Assembly (NCBI GenBank): GCA_014706295.1
Contig: JACSVZ010000004.1
Span: forward strand, 10,760,465 to 10,824,464
Direction of reading: 5' to 3'
Length of the DNA stretch: 64,000 nt
Source of the DNA: Lycocorax pyrrhopterus obiensis
Lineage: Eukaryota; Chordata; Aves; Passeriformes; Paradisaeidae
This document shows positions 12,430-24,000 of the stretch, piece after piece. Position 1 is the first letter of the stretch, and every line of letters starts with the position of its first letter. The notes beneath the pieces were generated by a model. It ran no database searches. It was not told the DNA's origin and worked only from the letters and a program-made list of their open reading frames with translations. Both the position numbers and the translations under genes were made by a program.

Positions 12430-15400
12430 TAGGTAGGGTGGCTGTGGCCTAATTGTTTTTACCCAGATAATTAACATTCATTCAGAAATGTGGGTCTTCC
12501 TTGCATTTTTCCCCAGATGAATGGTTCTCAAATTTAGTTACAATAATACAATAAATGCAAATTTATATTGCTATGAACATAGCAAAGGGACATAAAATAA
12601 ATACATACTTATTCCCATCTGTTCTTGGTACAAGTGCTGATATACTCCTAAAGAAAATTAGGTCCAAGTGTTTCATCAAACACAAAATTTTGTCTTTTCT
12701 TATTACGCAAAAGCAATCTATTTATCTTGCAAGTATTTGAAGATTTATAGAGTCCATGTGAAGAAATTTGTGCCCATTAATGCACATTATTAATGAATGC
12801 CTCTGGTTCATTTGGGAGTTTCATATTTAGGAAACAACATTAATAGACTGGTGTGTGAAAATTTGAAGTGCCTGCAACAGTATTTGCTTAAGTGCAGATG
12901 TCCCATGGAGATTTGGCAATGCCAGCACTTCAGCAGAGTGCCCAAGGTGAAATTTTATAAATTGTATGTCTGGTGTTTCAACTGGTTGTAACATTAACTA
13001 ACTACATCAGACATAATGGAAATAAATAGAATTGTAAAAAGTAAATAATAGAATTGCTTGAGAAGTTAGTAAGGGTAAGTAGCTGTTATAATTGGTATAT
13101 GTTGAGGTGATATGAGATGCTAAATCTGAAAGAGTATAGAATTGCGTAGTGTGTCAGCTAACATGTCACTGGGTGAGCTGTGTCATTGTGCTGCCCCATC
13201 TAATCACTCCAAGAACAGAATACATTTTGAATAGCAGACTAAATCCTTTTCAAAGTACTCTGAGTTAAATGTTTTCTGCCTTTCTACTTCAGAATGTGTA
13301 TACGCAGACAGAGGCACACTGTTTCTCGGACATCTCAGAAGACAAAACTAGAGTCTCTGTAATTTTTGATTTCATGGCCATTGTGGTCTCTCTCAGTTAT
13401 TAGCAGTTTGACACTCATCAAGACCAGCTTTTGCAGCACTTTAGGCCATTGAGTGAACCGAAACTCTTGGCTCGACAACCGGTTTCAGAGAAGTCCAGCA
13501 AACTGTGGGAACTGGTTAAAATCCCAGATAAGATAAACAAACAACCCCCAAGGTGTCAAGTGTCTCTACGGTGAATTTGAGGGCACTTTTCGTGTCCTTG
13601 TCAATGAAATGAAAATGGGGCTGTATCCCTGAGAAAGTGGGAGAAAGCAGCCACGCCATGTGATAGCATTTTGCAGGAGAGGTAACGTCTTCTCCCACAG
13701 GAAGCAGGAGAGCGAGCTGGTGTCTGTCACCTTCTTCCCCTCCACAGCGGCACATGAAGCTTAGGCTGCTGTGGGTAGAGGGCCAGGCATTGGGTGAGTG
13801 GGGAGAACAAATAGCTCTTATGGAGTTCATTCCCATTATCCCTTCTGCAAAACCAGGGGAAGCCTCTACTAATTTACTGCTGGTGAAAATGATACATCCA
13901 GTTTTTACCACCTCATGCATTTTCTTTTGGTATGTTGCGCAAAGTGAAGAAGCGTATAATTGAAGTAGGGACAGAAGAGGGGAGGGAAAAAGGAAGAGCA
14001 AGTCCTAAAGAGTGAGTAATACAATGCCAGCCCTTAAAGCTAGAAAAGCGCTGCTCAAAATTGCTGAGTATGAAGCAAACATCACCTGGATCAGCTTTCC
14101 AGCATGGCAGTGATAAACATGTGACCAATAATTCAACCTGACAGAGGAGCCATTCAGGAATACAAATATCACGAATGCTCTGTTCTGTTGATGCACCAGA
14201 AATGGGATATGTGAGCTGGGACTTCCCTGACAGTGTGCTGTCTCTCCTGGCCTCTCCTTTGATGAGCGTCTTCCATCGGAAAGCGCAGCCTTTCTGATCC
14301 CATTAGAGGAGAGAGGCTCTGTCTCTCTGGTCCTTTTTGCAACCTGTGCGCTTTATGAACCACGCCGTGCACGGGGGATTTGTTGAGAGATGTATTGGGA
14401 CCTAACATGTCACAGGAAGGCTTGTTAGAGATGAAACCCTGTTGACAGAAAGGATTAGCTGCAACCGAGAGAGAAAAACAAGAAGTCATATTTTTTAAGG
14501 ACGATCATGGTACAAAATTTTGATTATTTCTTGGGCAAGAAGATAGTCAGGGCTTTGTGTTATTAGAAATTCTGTACCCTAGGAAACTGGCAGCGATTTC
14601 AGCCTGGTGCTGCCAAACTGTACTCCAGAATCTGAGGTTTCATATGAAAGAGGGGGGAAAAAGCAAAACAAACAGAAAACCCTCTATACCCTGCAGCTGC
14701 AGAGAAAATACTCAGAAACTCACTGTGACCAGGGTTGTGTTCTTGTCTTGAGTCAGCAATCAGCTTGAAGCAATACCTTTGAGAAGAGCGAACTGTGCTG
14801 GTCATTTCAATGCATGTGAGGTATGAAGCCTGACATGTTTACACAGCAGCTAGCTCATTTCAGTGCTCTTTTTGTGAAAATCTCAGTGTCATGCATGCTG
14901 TTTGAGAACGTATTTTCTTTGGACACAAGAAGAGAACCAGAAGGAAGGTCTATTATTTGTCATGTAAATAAGAATTAATGTTAAGGATAACTTCCGCTCT
15001 TCTTCTCTCTCCATCCCACATCCCCAAATAAAAGGGGGGGGGAAAAAAGCAAGCAACTTTTCAAATTGCAGAGAAATGGATAAACAAGGGTTATTTTCTT
15101 TGCCCACCGGAAAAAGCTTTAGTCATATCCGGACTCTTGAAAAAAGTCAAAACAAAACCCCCTTCTTCCTACTAACCCCTACATTCTCTGTAGTACCATA
15201 TGCCCCAACTTACGATTACCCAGCTTTTCGTACATTCCACTTCTGACAGCTCTACAATGTACAACAATTGCACAGTCAGAAGGCAAACCTGGGAGGCACC
15301 AAGAATAAAGAATTCGGTGCCAGTTTAAAACAAATGTAGTGAATATGGAAGTAAATAACACAAGTAAAACTGGATATTAATGGTGTTTTTTCATTCTTGT

Positions 15401-18400
15401 GTGTCTGTCTAAGCGTCCAGTCTCCAATTCATGTGAACAGTACTGTGAATTTCCCTTTTTGTATCAGCTTTGCTGAGTTTACTTGTAGAGGCTGCAAAAT
15501 GCAGGGGATCTTGAACCTTGTGCTCATGATCGCCCCAAGGAACCTGTTAATCAGTGGAACTATTGTATGGTTATATGGCTCGCACTGTGTTTGAGCATTG
15601 GAGCTCAACATGAGAAAAGCACTGTAATTGCAAACAATTAGTACAGGATAAGCCTCACAAGGTTTACTTAAGAGTCCCCTCATGCCAGATTCATATCCAA
15701 AATGTATCTGAAGTATCTGAACCATTTAAGAGTCTGGGAGGTAATACTTTGTCATTGTATAAGGCAGAAGATTTGTGTATGAAAGGGCAAGGAGATTGTG
15801 AAATAATTACTGGCTCTGCATTTAATTTGAGTCAATGAAAATGCCAGAATGATTGAAGTGTTTATGCTGAAGATCAAGGAGTTATATTGGAATAGGGTAA
15901 TCAAAACCAGGGACATCTCCTTTAAATTTTTTAATATTTCTCAGGGAGGAGATAATGGAGGACTCTCAGAGTATAGCAAGGGGAGTGTTGGAAGGAAAGT
16001 CAGGATCAGAGGTCACACCTGTGAGAAGTGATGGTTTGAAAATGACAAGTAAAAACAGAAATATGCTTCACTTGACAGTGATGAATGGGTCCTTGACCTG
16101 AGGAGGAAGACTAGAGGTGGCTTTGCACTGTGGAGATGGTAATTTGATAGTGGCAATTATAGGTGAAAAAGTTAGCCAGTAAAAATACAGTGGGAAAAAA
16201 GCCTGGTCTTAATTAGGTATGGTACTCATGCCCCTGGGCCTTGATTGCCAGGGTAGCTGTGCTTTTCTCCAGCTTGGGATACTTTCAGTTTGCCATTTTT
16301 CATCCTTTCAGTGTGATTCTCCCATCCCTGTTTTCATTCCACCTGTTCCCAGTATGCCTTTTACTTCGTGTTTGTCTATGCATTGCTTACCTTCAGCGCA
16401 GGAATATTCTGCATCACTCACCTGCATTCCTCTTCTAACAACACAAAACCTCATAAAGTTGGTGAACTGCTGGGCCTGGCTCGGAGTCAACATTGCTAAA
16501 CATGGGACTGTACATATAGTTTCCACGATGTGGGAGGTGGGATCAGTCATATCTTGCTCACACATCTCTCATATCTCAAGGGCAGGAAAACATTTGCCAG
16601 TGGCCTATAACTGTGCCTTTCTGCAAGCAATAAATGCCGAGAGTCTTGTCAGCTTTTTACATACTGAGGCAAAAATATGTTATAGGCTGCTGGTGGCCTC
16701 AGTTAGAACATGAAGCATGGATTTTGAGGTTAGTAGAGGTTTGCTTGCTTAAAAGCGGTTCTGATCAAGATGAATTATGAAAACAGCAATAAATCCTATG
16801 TTTTAAAAGATAATAAACTGACTATTAATGTTTAAGGCAGAGCTCCAGGCAAACATGAGCAGCAGACTGAACCACCTACCTTTATGTACCTTCCTCCTCC
16901 ACAGCACTCAGCACAAGAAGCTGAAGCATCCTGAACCCTAGAGGGTCTTCCTAGAGACCCAGAGTCAAAAGTGCTTCAGACACTATGTGCATGGGTTTTG
17001 TTCCTTTGTGTGTAGGTTTCTGTCTGTCTGACCACGTGAGTCCCTTGTGTACATGTGACATTGATCCATTTCTCAGCTGAAAGTACCAGTACGTTGCAGT
17101 TTAGTATGGCGCAATTAATCATGTGTTTGGGCACCACAAGTTTTATTTTGTTGTGAGATAAGGTGGATGGAAAATTGGAAATAAAAAATACTGAGGTGCG
17201 ATGTTTAGCACAGTTCTTATCTTCTACAATTCTTTGTAAAAATGTACCAAAGGTTTCTTCTGAAGAGTTGAGTTTAAAGGGAATAATCTTTCCTACATCA
17301 GATCGGGGTTTGATTGCTTGCCCACGCAGTCAGGAGGTACCAGCTACTTGCCAACCTCCAATCAGTATGCTATCATGACACCAGTTTGGAGACTCTCAAC
17401 TCCAGTGACCCATTTGGGGACCATTCATACCCGTAGTTCTCCCTCGTTCTCCTGCCCTGGACGTGAAGTCTGATTAGTGTTTAGACATTGCTTTGAGATA
17501 ATGATAATGTGCCTTTTAATTAGCATCAATATTTCTAGTCTTTTGGGAAATAATAATGTGCTTCTTTTTTACTCTTTGACTGTTGACAGATGGCCACTTA
17601 TTAAACATCATTAAATTCTGATATCCATCATTTTTGTGCTTTATAAAATATGCTCATCATTTAAAGGAAATGATAAATATAGGAGGAAGATTTTCCACAT
17701 GGATTGTGTAGACTTCGATGCAGTGCTGCAGCAGCAATTGATGGAGGGAGGCCTTGTTTTGTAAGACGTTATGAGTATAATCTCCGAGGCCTTGTTAGCT
17801 CCCTTTCAGTGTATATGTGTATGTTAGAAGCAGCTCTTGTATGGAAGTAGCCTGAATGCTTTTTAGACAAAGCCACTATTTAAACGTTAAAAAACATGAA
17901 CTTTTGAGAAGCCTGTGCTTGTGTGCAGAAAATATTTCATGCGTTTACACAGGAATCCATATTGTATGTGGTTTTGTGAATGCCATGAAAAAGTGAAGAT
18001 GGATTCCTGTACGTCTGTTATTTGCAGCAAGGCTTTATTTGACTTGATGCATTCTTGGCAAGAGCCTCCAACTCATTACTTGTGAAACTTTGTTTAATGG
18101 GTACAATTACGATCTGCATTGTGCCCTTGCTCATCTTAATAGCAGTATTAATTTGCAGGAAGGGACAAAAATCATCTTGCGGAGTTATCAAGCCGTGTTT
18201 AGGCTTTCTGAATGCTAATTAATTCAGAGCTCAAATGCTGTACCTGCTGTTTAAAAGGCTGGCAGCTTGTATTCATCACCTGAGTGACAGCTGTTCCTTG
18301 CCTTTTTTAATCTTAGAAAAAGAGTGGGGAGCATTAACTCCTTCCATGCTAATGACAGCCGTATTGAAGTAACAATTATGGTCAACATTTAAATGTTATT

Positions 18401-19448
18401 TCTTTATCACATTTGCTGATTTTGACAGCATATTAGAGAAAGGATTGGTGACTGTATGTTATGAGAGAAATTACTAAATATTTATCCAAATCACTGGGTT
18501 TTTTTCTGAGCAGGGCAAAAAACCCCCAAACAGACTCAGTGACATTTGACGCCAAAACCAGATCCTCCGTGTAAGCTAAAAGAGAAAGAATTAAAATATT
18601 ACTAAGTCAGATATGAACATTTAGAGTGAGTATGGAATCTGAAGAATTTTTTTCCTGGAAACAAATCCATTTTTTTTAATATTTACTGTCAAGAAAATAT
18701 TTATTAGTTGCAATTAAATGAAATGTTCACTTTGGCCATTTAAATGTCACAGAAAATAGTAAAAGTACAGTTTTATATGCTGCATTCAAAGCTCATTGAG
18801 TTTCTATTTGTAAAACTGAACTCCCCTGCACTAGGAAGAAGTGGTAGTCTTTGGTAGTAAAGAAGGCATGCAGGTGATTTAATTTAATTTATTCCGAGAA
18901 AAAGTATCAACTGGTACAATGCAGATGTTCATATGCAGGTGTGAGAGGATTACACAGTTTGTGACTGAGGAAGTGAGATAGTAATATTGGATCAAGTTCC
19001 TTCTTTTTCATAGAGGAACAGATAACTAAAGTGTGTATGTTAGCTCCGTTCTTCCATGCCCTCTTGCCCTGAATCAAAACACTGAAATTATACTGCATTT
19101 TCTTTCTGGAGGAAACATGAGACAAATCAGCAGTTGTTTCATGTCAAAGGGTATTGCTGAACTACTGACACCAAACAAAATTCCACAAAATCTTCCGGTT
19201 AGTATTTTAGGGTAAATCCAAAGTTTTTTCATTTCTTACTTTAAAGACCTACAAAGTCTGGTATGTGTTTTGCTACATAAATATTTCAGACATATGGGAG
19301 TGCAATAGACGTGTCATAATAATACAAAATTTTCATTCACATTTTGGAGGCCCTGTATCTTTAGGGAAACTCAGGGAGGACTTGGCTGATGCCTCAGGGC
19401 TTTGATTGTGCTCACATTGGGTTTTACGCATTCTGACTTAGTAAATCT
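12430..19448. other. Unique DNA with conserved-element-like segments
   Basis: The longest open frames are 161 codons (13,516-14,001, minus) and 164 codons (16,219-16,713, plus). Neither resembles a known protein and both lack exon signals that fit. The part from about 17,480 to 18,470 is striking for dense ATTA/TAAT cores, TGACAG motifs and lack of simple repeats, as in conserved enhancers. A G run sits near 15,035. Confidence 0.5.
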
Positions 19449-19540
19449 CATTAAGCACATGCTTAACTTAAGTATTCACTTTTCGTTCTATTGACTTCAA
19501 TAGCAAATTAAGCACATGCTTAAATGTTGTTCAGAGCCTT
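19449..19540. repeat. Palindromic ancient interspersed repeat
   Basis: The near-palindrome TTAAGCACATGCTTAA occurs twice (about 19,450 and 19,507) on either side of CTATTGACTTCAATAG, itself nearly palindromic. The arrangement matches from memory a dispersed palindromic sequence in turtle, crocodilian and bird genomes ('...CATTGACTTCAATGGGACTA...' flanked by AAGCACATGCTTAA). I cannot name the family with certainty. It is probably a decayed nonautonomous element. Confidence 0.5.
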
Positions 19541-20574
19541 AGGGAAAGGTGATTAAACTAAATAACAAAGCTGTGCTATTAAAATTTTTTAACTCATTAA
19601 AATCCAGAGGATTTGCTGATACTGATTCACTGAAAACTCCGTATTGAAAGTTAAACAATTGACTTATAACTGGCTGGCACCAACATCAGGATATTAGATG
19701 GGTATTACTGGGACAATACCTTTCCTTTTACTTGTGACCTGCTGTTGTATTCTTACAAATAATTAGTGATTATAATGAGTGATTGAAAATATAATTGGTA
19801 ATAAAAAGGTTTCCAAGTTTGTTTACAAAGTGTTCTTGAAAATGAAAATAATTTTAAAGAATTTGTTGTCTTTTTCCAAGTTACTAAAGTATCTTTTGTT
19901 ATTACTCATTAACTTCAAAAGACGTTTTTTGTTTCCATGCACAGGGGTGATTTTTGAAGCTTTAACAGTATTGACTCGGTGCTCTTTATGTGTGGACAAT
20001 TTCTCTGTTAATTTATGGTGGAGTTTGATACAAAGTGATCATGCTTTAGCAAGACTGAGATACAGTCTTTGAATTAGTGTGCAAGATGCTCTAATGAGTC
20101 CAGCAAGGATTAAGAACATGCTCTGCAGTAGTTCTGTTTTTAATATGTTGTTTATTAAAAATTCCCTCAACTTTTAGAATTTTGTGAAATAGTTTCTGTA
20201 AGGGAGATGTGTTTCTAAAATAAACCCTTTATAATTCAGAAAGCAGAAGATTCCTTAATTGTTTGGGGCTGGGGCCATGTGAGCAGCAGGTGCTTGGAGG
20301 GAAGAGCTAGGTGCTATTTCTTTTTCTTTAGTTTACCATAGAGGAAATAATCAGATCAAGACTGAAATATTTTGGGAGGCTGGGCACGGCATCGTTAACT
20401 TTCCCAAGTTCCTGTCCTGAAACAGTTGCTGTGTGTGCGAAATCATGAGCTCATTGAGATCCTGGAGTGAGTTATTTGGGTTCTGTAGTCTGTCTGCAGC
20501 TTTTTGAAATAAATCTGAGTGATAAAGCTGCATAATTGTTGTTACCGTGGTGTTAAAATCTTGGGATGATTCAG

Positions 20575-20628
20575 TCTCAGCGTGCGCACTGAGTCAGACC
20601 AAGAAACCATCGAGTCTGCTGATTCGTG
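20575..20628. mobile_element. Ancient LINE fragment left of the U2 copy
   Basis: ACTGAGTCAGACCA followed by CCATCGAGTCTGCTG resembles the 'CTGGGTCAGACCAAAGGTCC-ATCTAG' terminal region of old amniote CR1/L2-like LINEs, common in reptiles. A possible continuation occurs at 20,833-20,967, after the U2 copy. Assignment is from memory of the motif and is tentative. Confidence 0.35.
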
Positions 20629-20813
20629 TTTGCCTCTTGACCTTTTGGCAAAGATCAAGTGCAGCATATGTTTTTATCAGTTTAATATCTGTTATGTCCT
20701 CAACTGGAGGATTTTATATTAAATGAGTTTGGGGACTGGGAAATGTACTAGGAGCTTACGCCATCCTCTCCATGTGTGAAGCCTGCTATTGCTGTGTTTC
20801 TAGAACGGTGTGA
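20629..20813 (+). pseudogene. RNU2: U2 snRNA pseudogene, full length, retroposed
   Basis: About 185 bases align collinearly, almost without gaps, to the whole vertebrate U2 spliceosomal RNA (188 nt). Landmarks in order: CCTTTTGGCAAAGATCAAGT (20,641-20,660), the stem IIa region TTATCAGTTTAATATCTG (20,675-20,692), TATATTAAATG (20,715-20,725), TAGGAGCTTACGCC (20,749-20,762) and the 3' end GAACGGTG (20,803-20,810). U2 pairs with the intron branch point in the spliceosome, but this copy is not functional: the branch-point recognition GTAGTA is GCAGCA (20,661-20,666) and the Sm-site ATTTTTGG is degraded to GTTTGGGG. An A-rich tail (20,813-20,831) follows directly, and I see no snRNA promoter elements, so retroposition is likely rather than gene duplication. 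Confidence 0.9.
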
Positions 20814-20832
20814 AAAGAAAAAAGAAAAAAAG

Positions 20833-20967
20833 GCAACAAGTCCCTTAATGACCATAAAAGAGTGCAAAGGGAAGAGCAGGAACAGAGCAAACATAGATTA
20901 TGCCTCTCCACAGTCTTCTCTTAATTCCCACCAATTTTCAGCTCAGGGAGTTCCCGAACCTCCATAA
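20833..20967. mobile_element. Ancient LINE fragment right of the U2 copy
   Basis: AATGACCATAAAAGAGTGC, then GGAAGAGCAGGAACAGAGC and later TCAGCTCAGGGAGTTCCC, follow the order seen after the 'ATCTAGTCC' motif in old amniote LINE 3' ends. If so, the U2 copy interrupts one LINE. The similarity is weak and judged by eye. Confidence 0.3.
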
Positions 20968-20974
20968 AACCACT

Positions 20975-21018
20975 GTAAAAATAAAATAAAATAAAATAAA
21001 ATAAAATAAAATAAAATA
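20975..21018. repeat. (ATAAA)n pentanucleotide microsatellite
   Basis: Eight almost perfect ATAAA units. It lies shortly after the U2 pseudogene but is separated from it by about 150 bases of LINE-like sequence, so it is not the U2 tail. Confidence 0.9.
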
Positions 21019-24000
21019 GCGCTTCTGATTTTGTTTTAATCTTGTTTTCACTGCCTTATCAATCTGTATTAATATCTATTTTGTAATGTCCAGTATTATA
21101 GGATCAGATTATCATCCTCAGGGCTGGGCATTACCTTGTACCTACTGGGTACAGTGAGCCTACACTTGGTCGCATCCTTGCTGAAGCGCCAGTTCTTGCA
21201 TCACTGGTGCTGTTTATTTTCACTGACCACTCTTAAAAGTGCTGTTTTCCTGAAAAATGAGATTAATAGCAATCAGAAATAACTGCATAGTCCAACTGAT
21301 AGGAAACACTCTGCATGATGGTGAAATGGAACATTCAGGATTTGATTTGGTTTGATTAAAGACCACTGGAAAGAAATATATGTGATCGGTATCTTTGAGG
21401 AAACACTATTTTTTAAACAGAAGTGTTTAAAATATATAAATAGGCCAAAAAACTATGGAGGGCTGGTGTTCAGTTGAATGTTCTTGGCTGATTAAATACC
21501 GAGTCCATTTTGTGAACTGGAGGTCCAGAACTGTTCATACATGCTGCAGTCAGTGGGTGGCTATCGGGAGCTGGTTTTATTTGGCCTGCGACAGAGTCAC
21601 CGCTGAGCTCCATGTAATGCAGCAGGTGATGAAAAGCACGGCTCATGGCATCTTTTGAAACAGAACCAGGCCACTAAAGGCCACGGTGATATGACAGGGT
21701 GAAAACTGGGTGTTCTATTAGAAGCAAAATTAATACAGTTCAGATAGAGAGTGATCAAAATCATTTTTAGGTGACATAAGAATTTGGCCCTTCAAGGATC
21801 TTTTATTAAGTACATGAGGTAATACAGAATGGAGGAACCCATGTCATTGTAAATTAGTGTCCTTGAGTTAAGTCTCATTACCAAGACACCTTCACTTTTT
21901 TAGTTATTTGACCTGCCATGACTAATAAAAAGGAAGTTAATTTGGTGTGACATTTTTGGTGGTAGCTTGGTGCACTACCAACTTAATTGCAGTACAATAA
22001 AATAATAGTTTCCAAAAAAACCCTGAACTTCACATTCCTTGCATTTTGAATCACTGGGTGATTTACTAGTCATTATTTATAGCCTCAGTATTTCAATTAG
22101 GACACATTAAATAAAGCTTATGTGGGGGATGTGGAAATAAGTGTTTGTTGATTGTAATTATTTTAATGTTACTATTTAATGGAAAATACCGTATTTTGAT
22201 TCTTTAATGTTTCTGCTTACATCCATCCAAACCCTGAAATCTACAAGACAGAAATCCACTGCAGCAAAATGCCATCTTATTACTATGCATGCTATGATGC
22301 TCACAGGTTATTGTCAATATACAGTGTCTACCGGCGAGGAAGCTTTTGTTTGTCATGGGAACGAAATGATTGCCCCTCGTTTTTCTAGACTGCTGAGTTC
22401 TTTAAATGGAAAGCATTCTGATCCTGGAGTAAATATTGATTCTCTCTTTTCTCTCTCTGAGAAAATTAATTTAGTGTGTGTTATATGCACCCAGGTGAGG
22501 TAAGCCCAGCTCAGGACTCCACAGGCTACTTAAACCTGTGACACAGTGGTCTGTGGCATTCAAGAAGTGGCTTCATTACCATGGGGTCAGCACATACATG
22601 CTGGTTCTTTTGTGTCTGGAGAGTGTCTCCTGCAGCACAGCACAGAAGGATTTGTGTGCCACTTGCCTATAGCAATAGGACCCCAGATTTCTCATTTTCA
22701 GCCAAAAAGTAGTGGCATCAATTTGCCTTTTTTCCCCATGCCCTTCTGAGTGGTTTTGTGCCTTAAACCCAGGTGGTCCGAGTGAGGCCACGGGTACTAA
22801 TGCGCTGTGCCTTCCAGAGACAGCCTTTGGAGACACAGAGATCTGCATTTTGCCTTGCAGACTTTTAGCATGCAGAAATCCTTTCCACAGTGCATTGGGG
22901 CAAAAGTAGAGTGGTTGGCAATAGCCAAGTCTTCCCTTTATAAACAGACTGAAAACATGGAAAAGGGAGTGCAGAGTGTTGAGATAATTCATTTATGAAA
23001 CTGAGCATCCACTGCTGTTGCCACTCCTCAGCTGACGGGGCATCCTGGGAGAGGGGCTCATTGGCACATCCTTAATGCACAAACTGAAAGAATTGGCAAG
23101 AGCAACAGAAAGAGTTGGACAGATTTCCTTGAAGAATTGTGCACTGCCATCTCCTCCTTTTAAAGAATTGCACACTTCCACCTCCTCGTTTTTGCAGCTC
23201 TCTTAAGAAGAAGCTGAGAAATATCTGAGTCTTTGCAAATGACCACAGTATGTCTGCTGCTATCACAGTGTTTGATATCAATCCCTGTCTGTGTGCATCC
23301 CTATCGGATTCAAAGCTGAAGCTCAAGTTAGTGCGAAACTATGTCATGCAAGTGCAAAATTTCTGCTGCCCCAGCTTAAAACTTAACTTTCATTAGTAAA
23401 TTAACAGTTAGACCAGATTGATTGGTTCCCTTTAGAGAGTGATACTATGGGATCATGATTTCACCATTACAAAAGCAACAACTAGCATTGTAAGAAATTA
23501 GTCCTAGTGGAATTTATTGCAACATGATTAGCTTTGTTATTTGTAAAGTCTGTGTAAGCTTCTGACATCTTGAATCACTGAATATCATTGTGAAACTGTT
23601 TTTTCATGTTTGTGTGCTGTACACTGGGTTTTGCATTATATCATCAGCCATTTCCTTAGTGAAATGTTTTGAAAGAATGAAGAAAAATGAAAAAGGAGAA
23701 GGAAATTTTAGGGACTATACATCTCTAGCACAATATTAACTGTACATCTGAGATACTGTGTAATCATGCCTTTCTTCCAAAGCCAACACTGTTGAATTAA
23801 TGTTGAATTCACATTTAATTTCATTTTTTATTTTTGACTCCTAATTTTGTTTTTTAAAAACTTGTACTGCAAATAGAAAAAAATTACAAAAATGGCTAAC
23901 ATATAACTTGCTTCTTATGTGCCTCAGAAGGCGCAATCCTACTACTGACTTTCTGAAAACAGTTAAGATTGTTTAACAAGGTTTGAAGCTAAAACAGGGA

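Noticed and set aside
13516..14001. 161-codon minus-strand open frame
   Set aside because: Unrecognised, no exon signals, frames in other phases equally open.
16219..16713. 164-codon plus-strand open frame
   Set aside because: No resemblance to a known protein and no gene context; overlapping open frames in other phases suggest composition rather than coding.
22207..22503. 98-codon frame ending at CCAGGTGAGG, a possible coding exon
   Set aside because: No adequate acceptor matches the frame and the peptide is unrecognised; kept only as a remark on the stretch.
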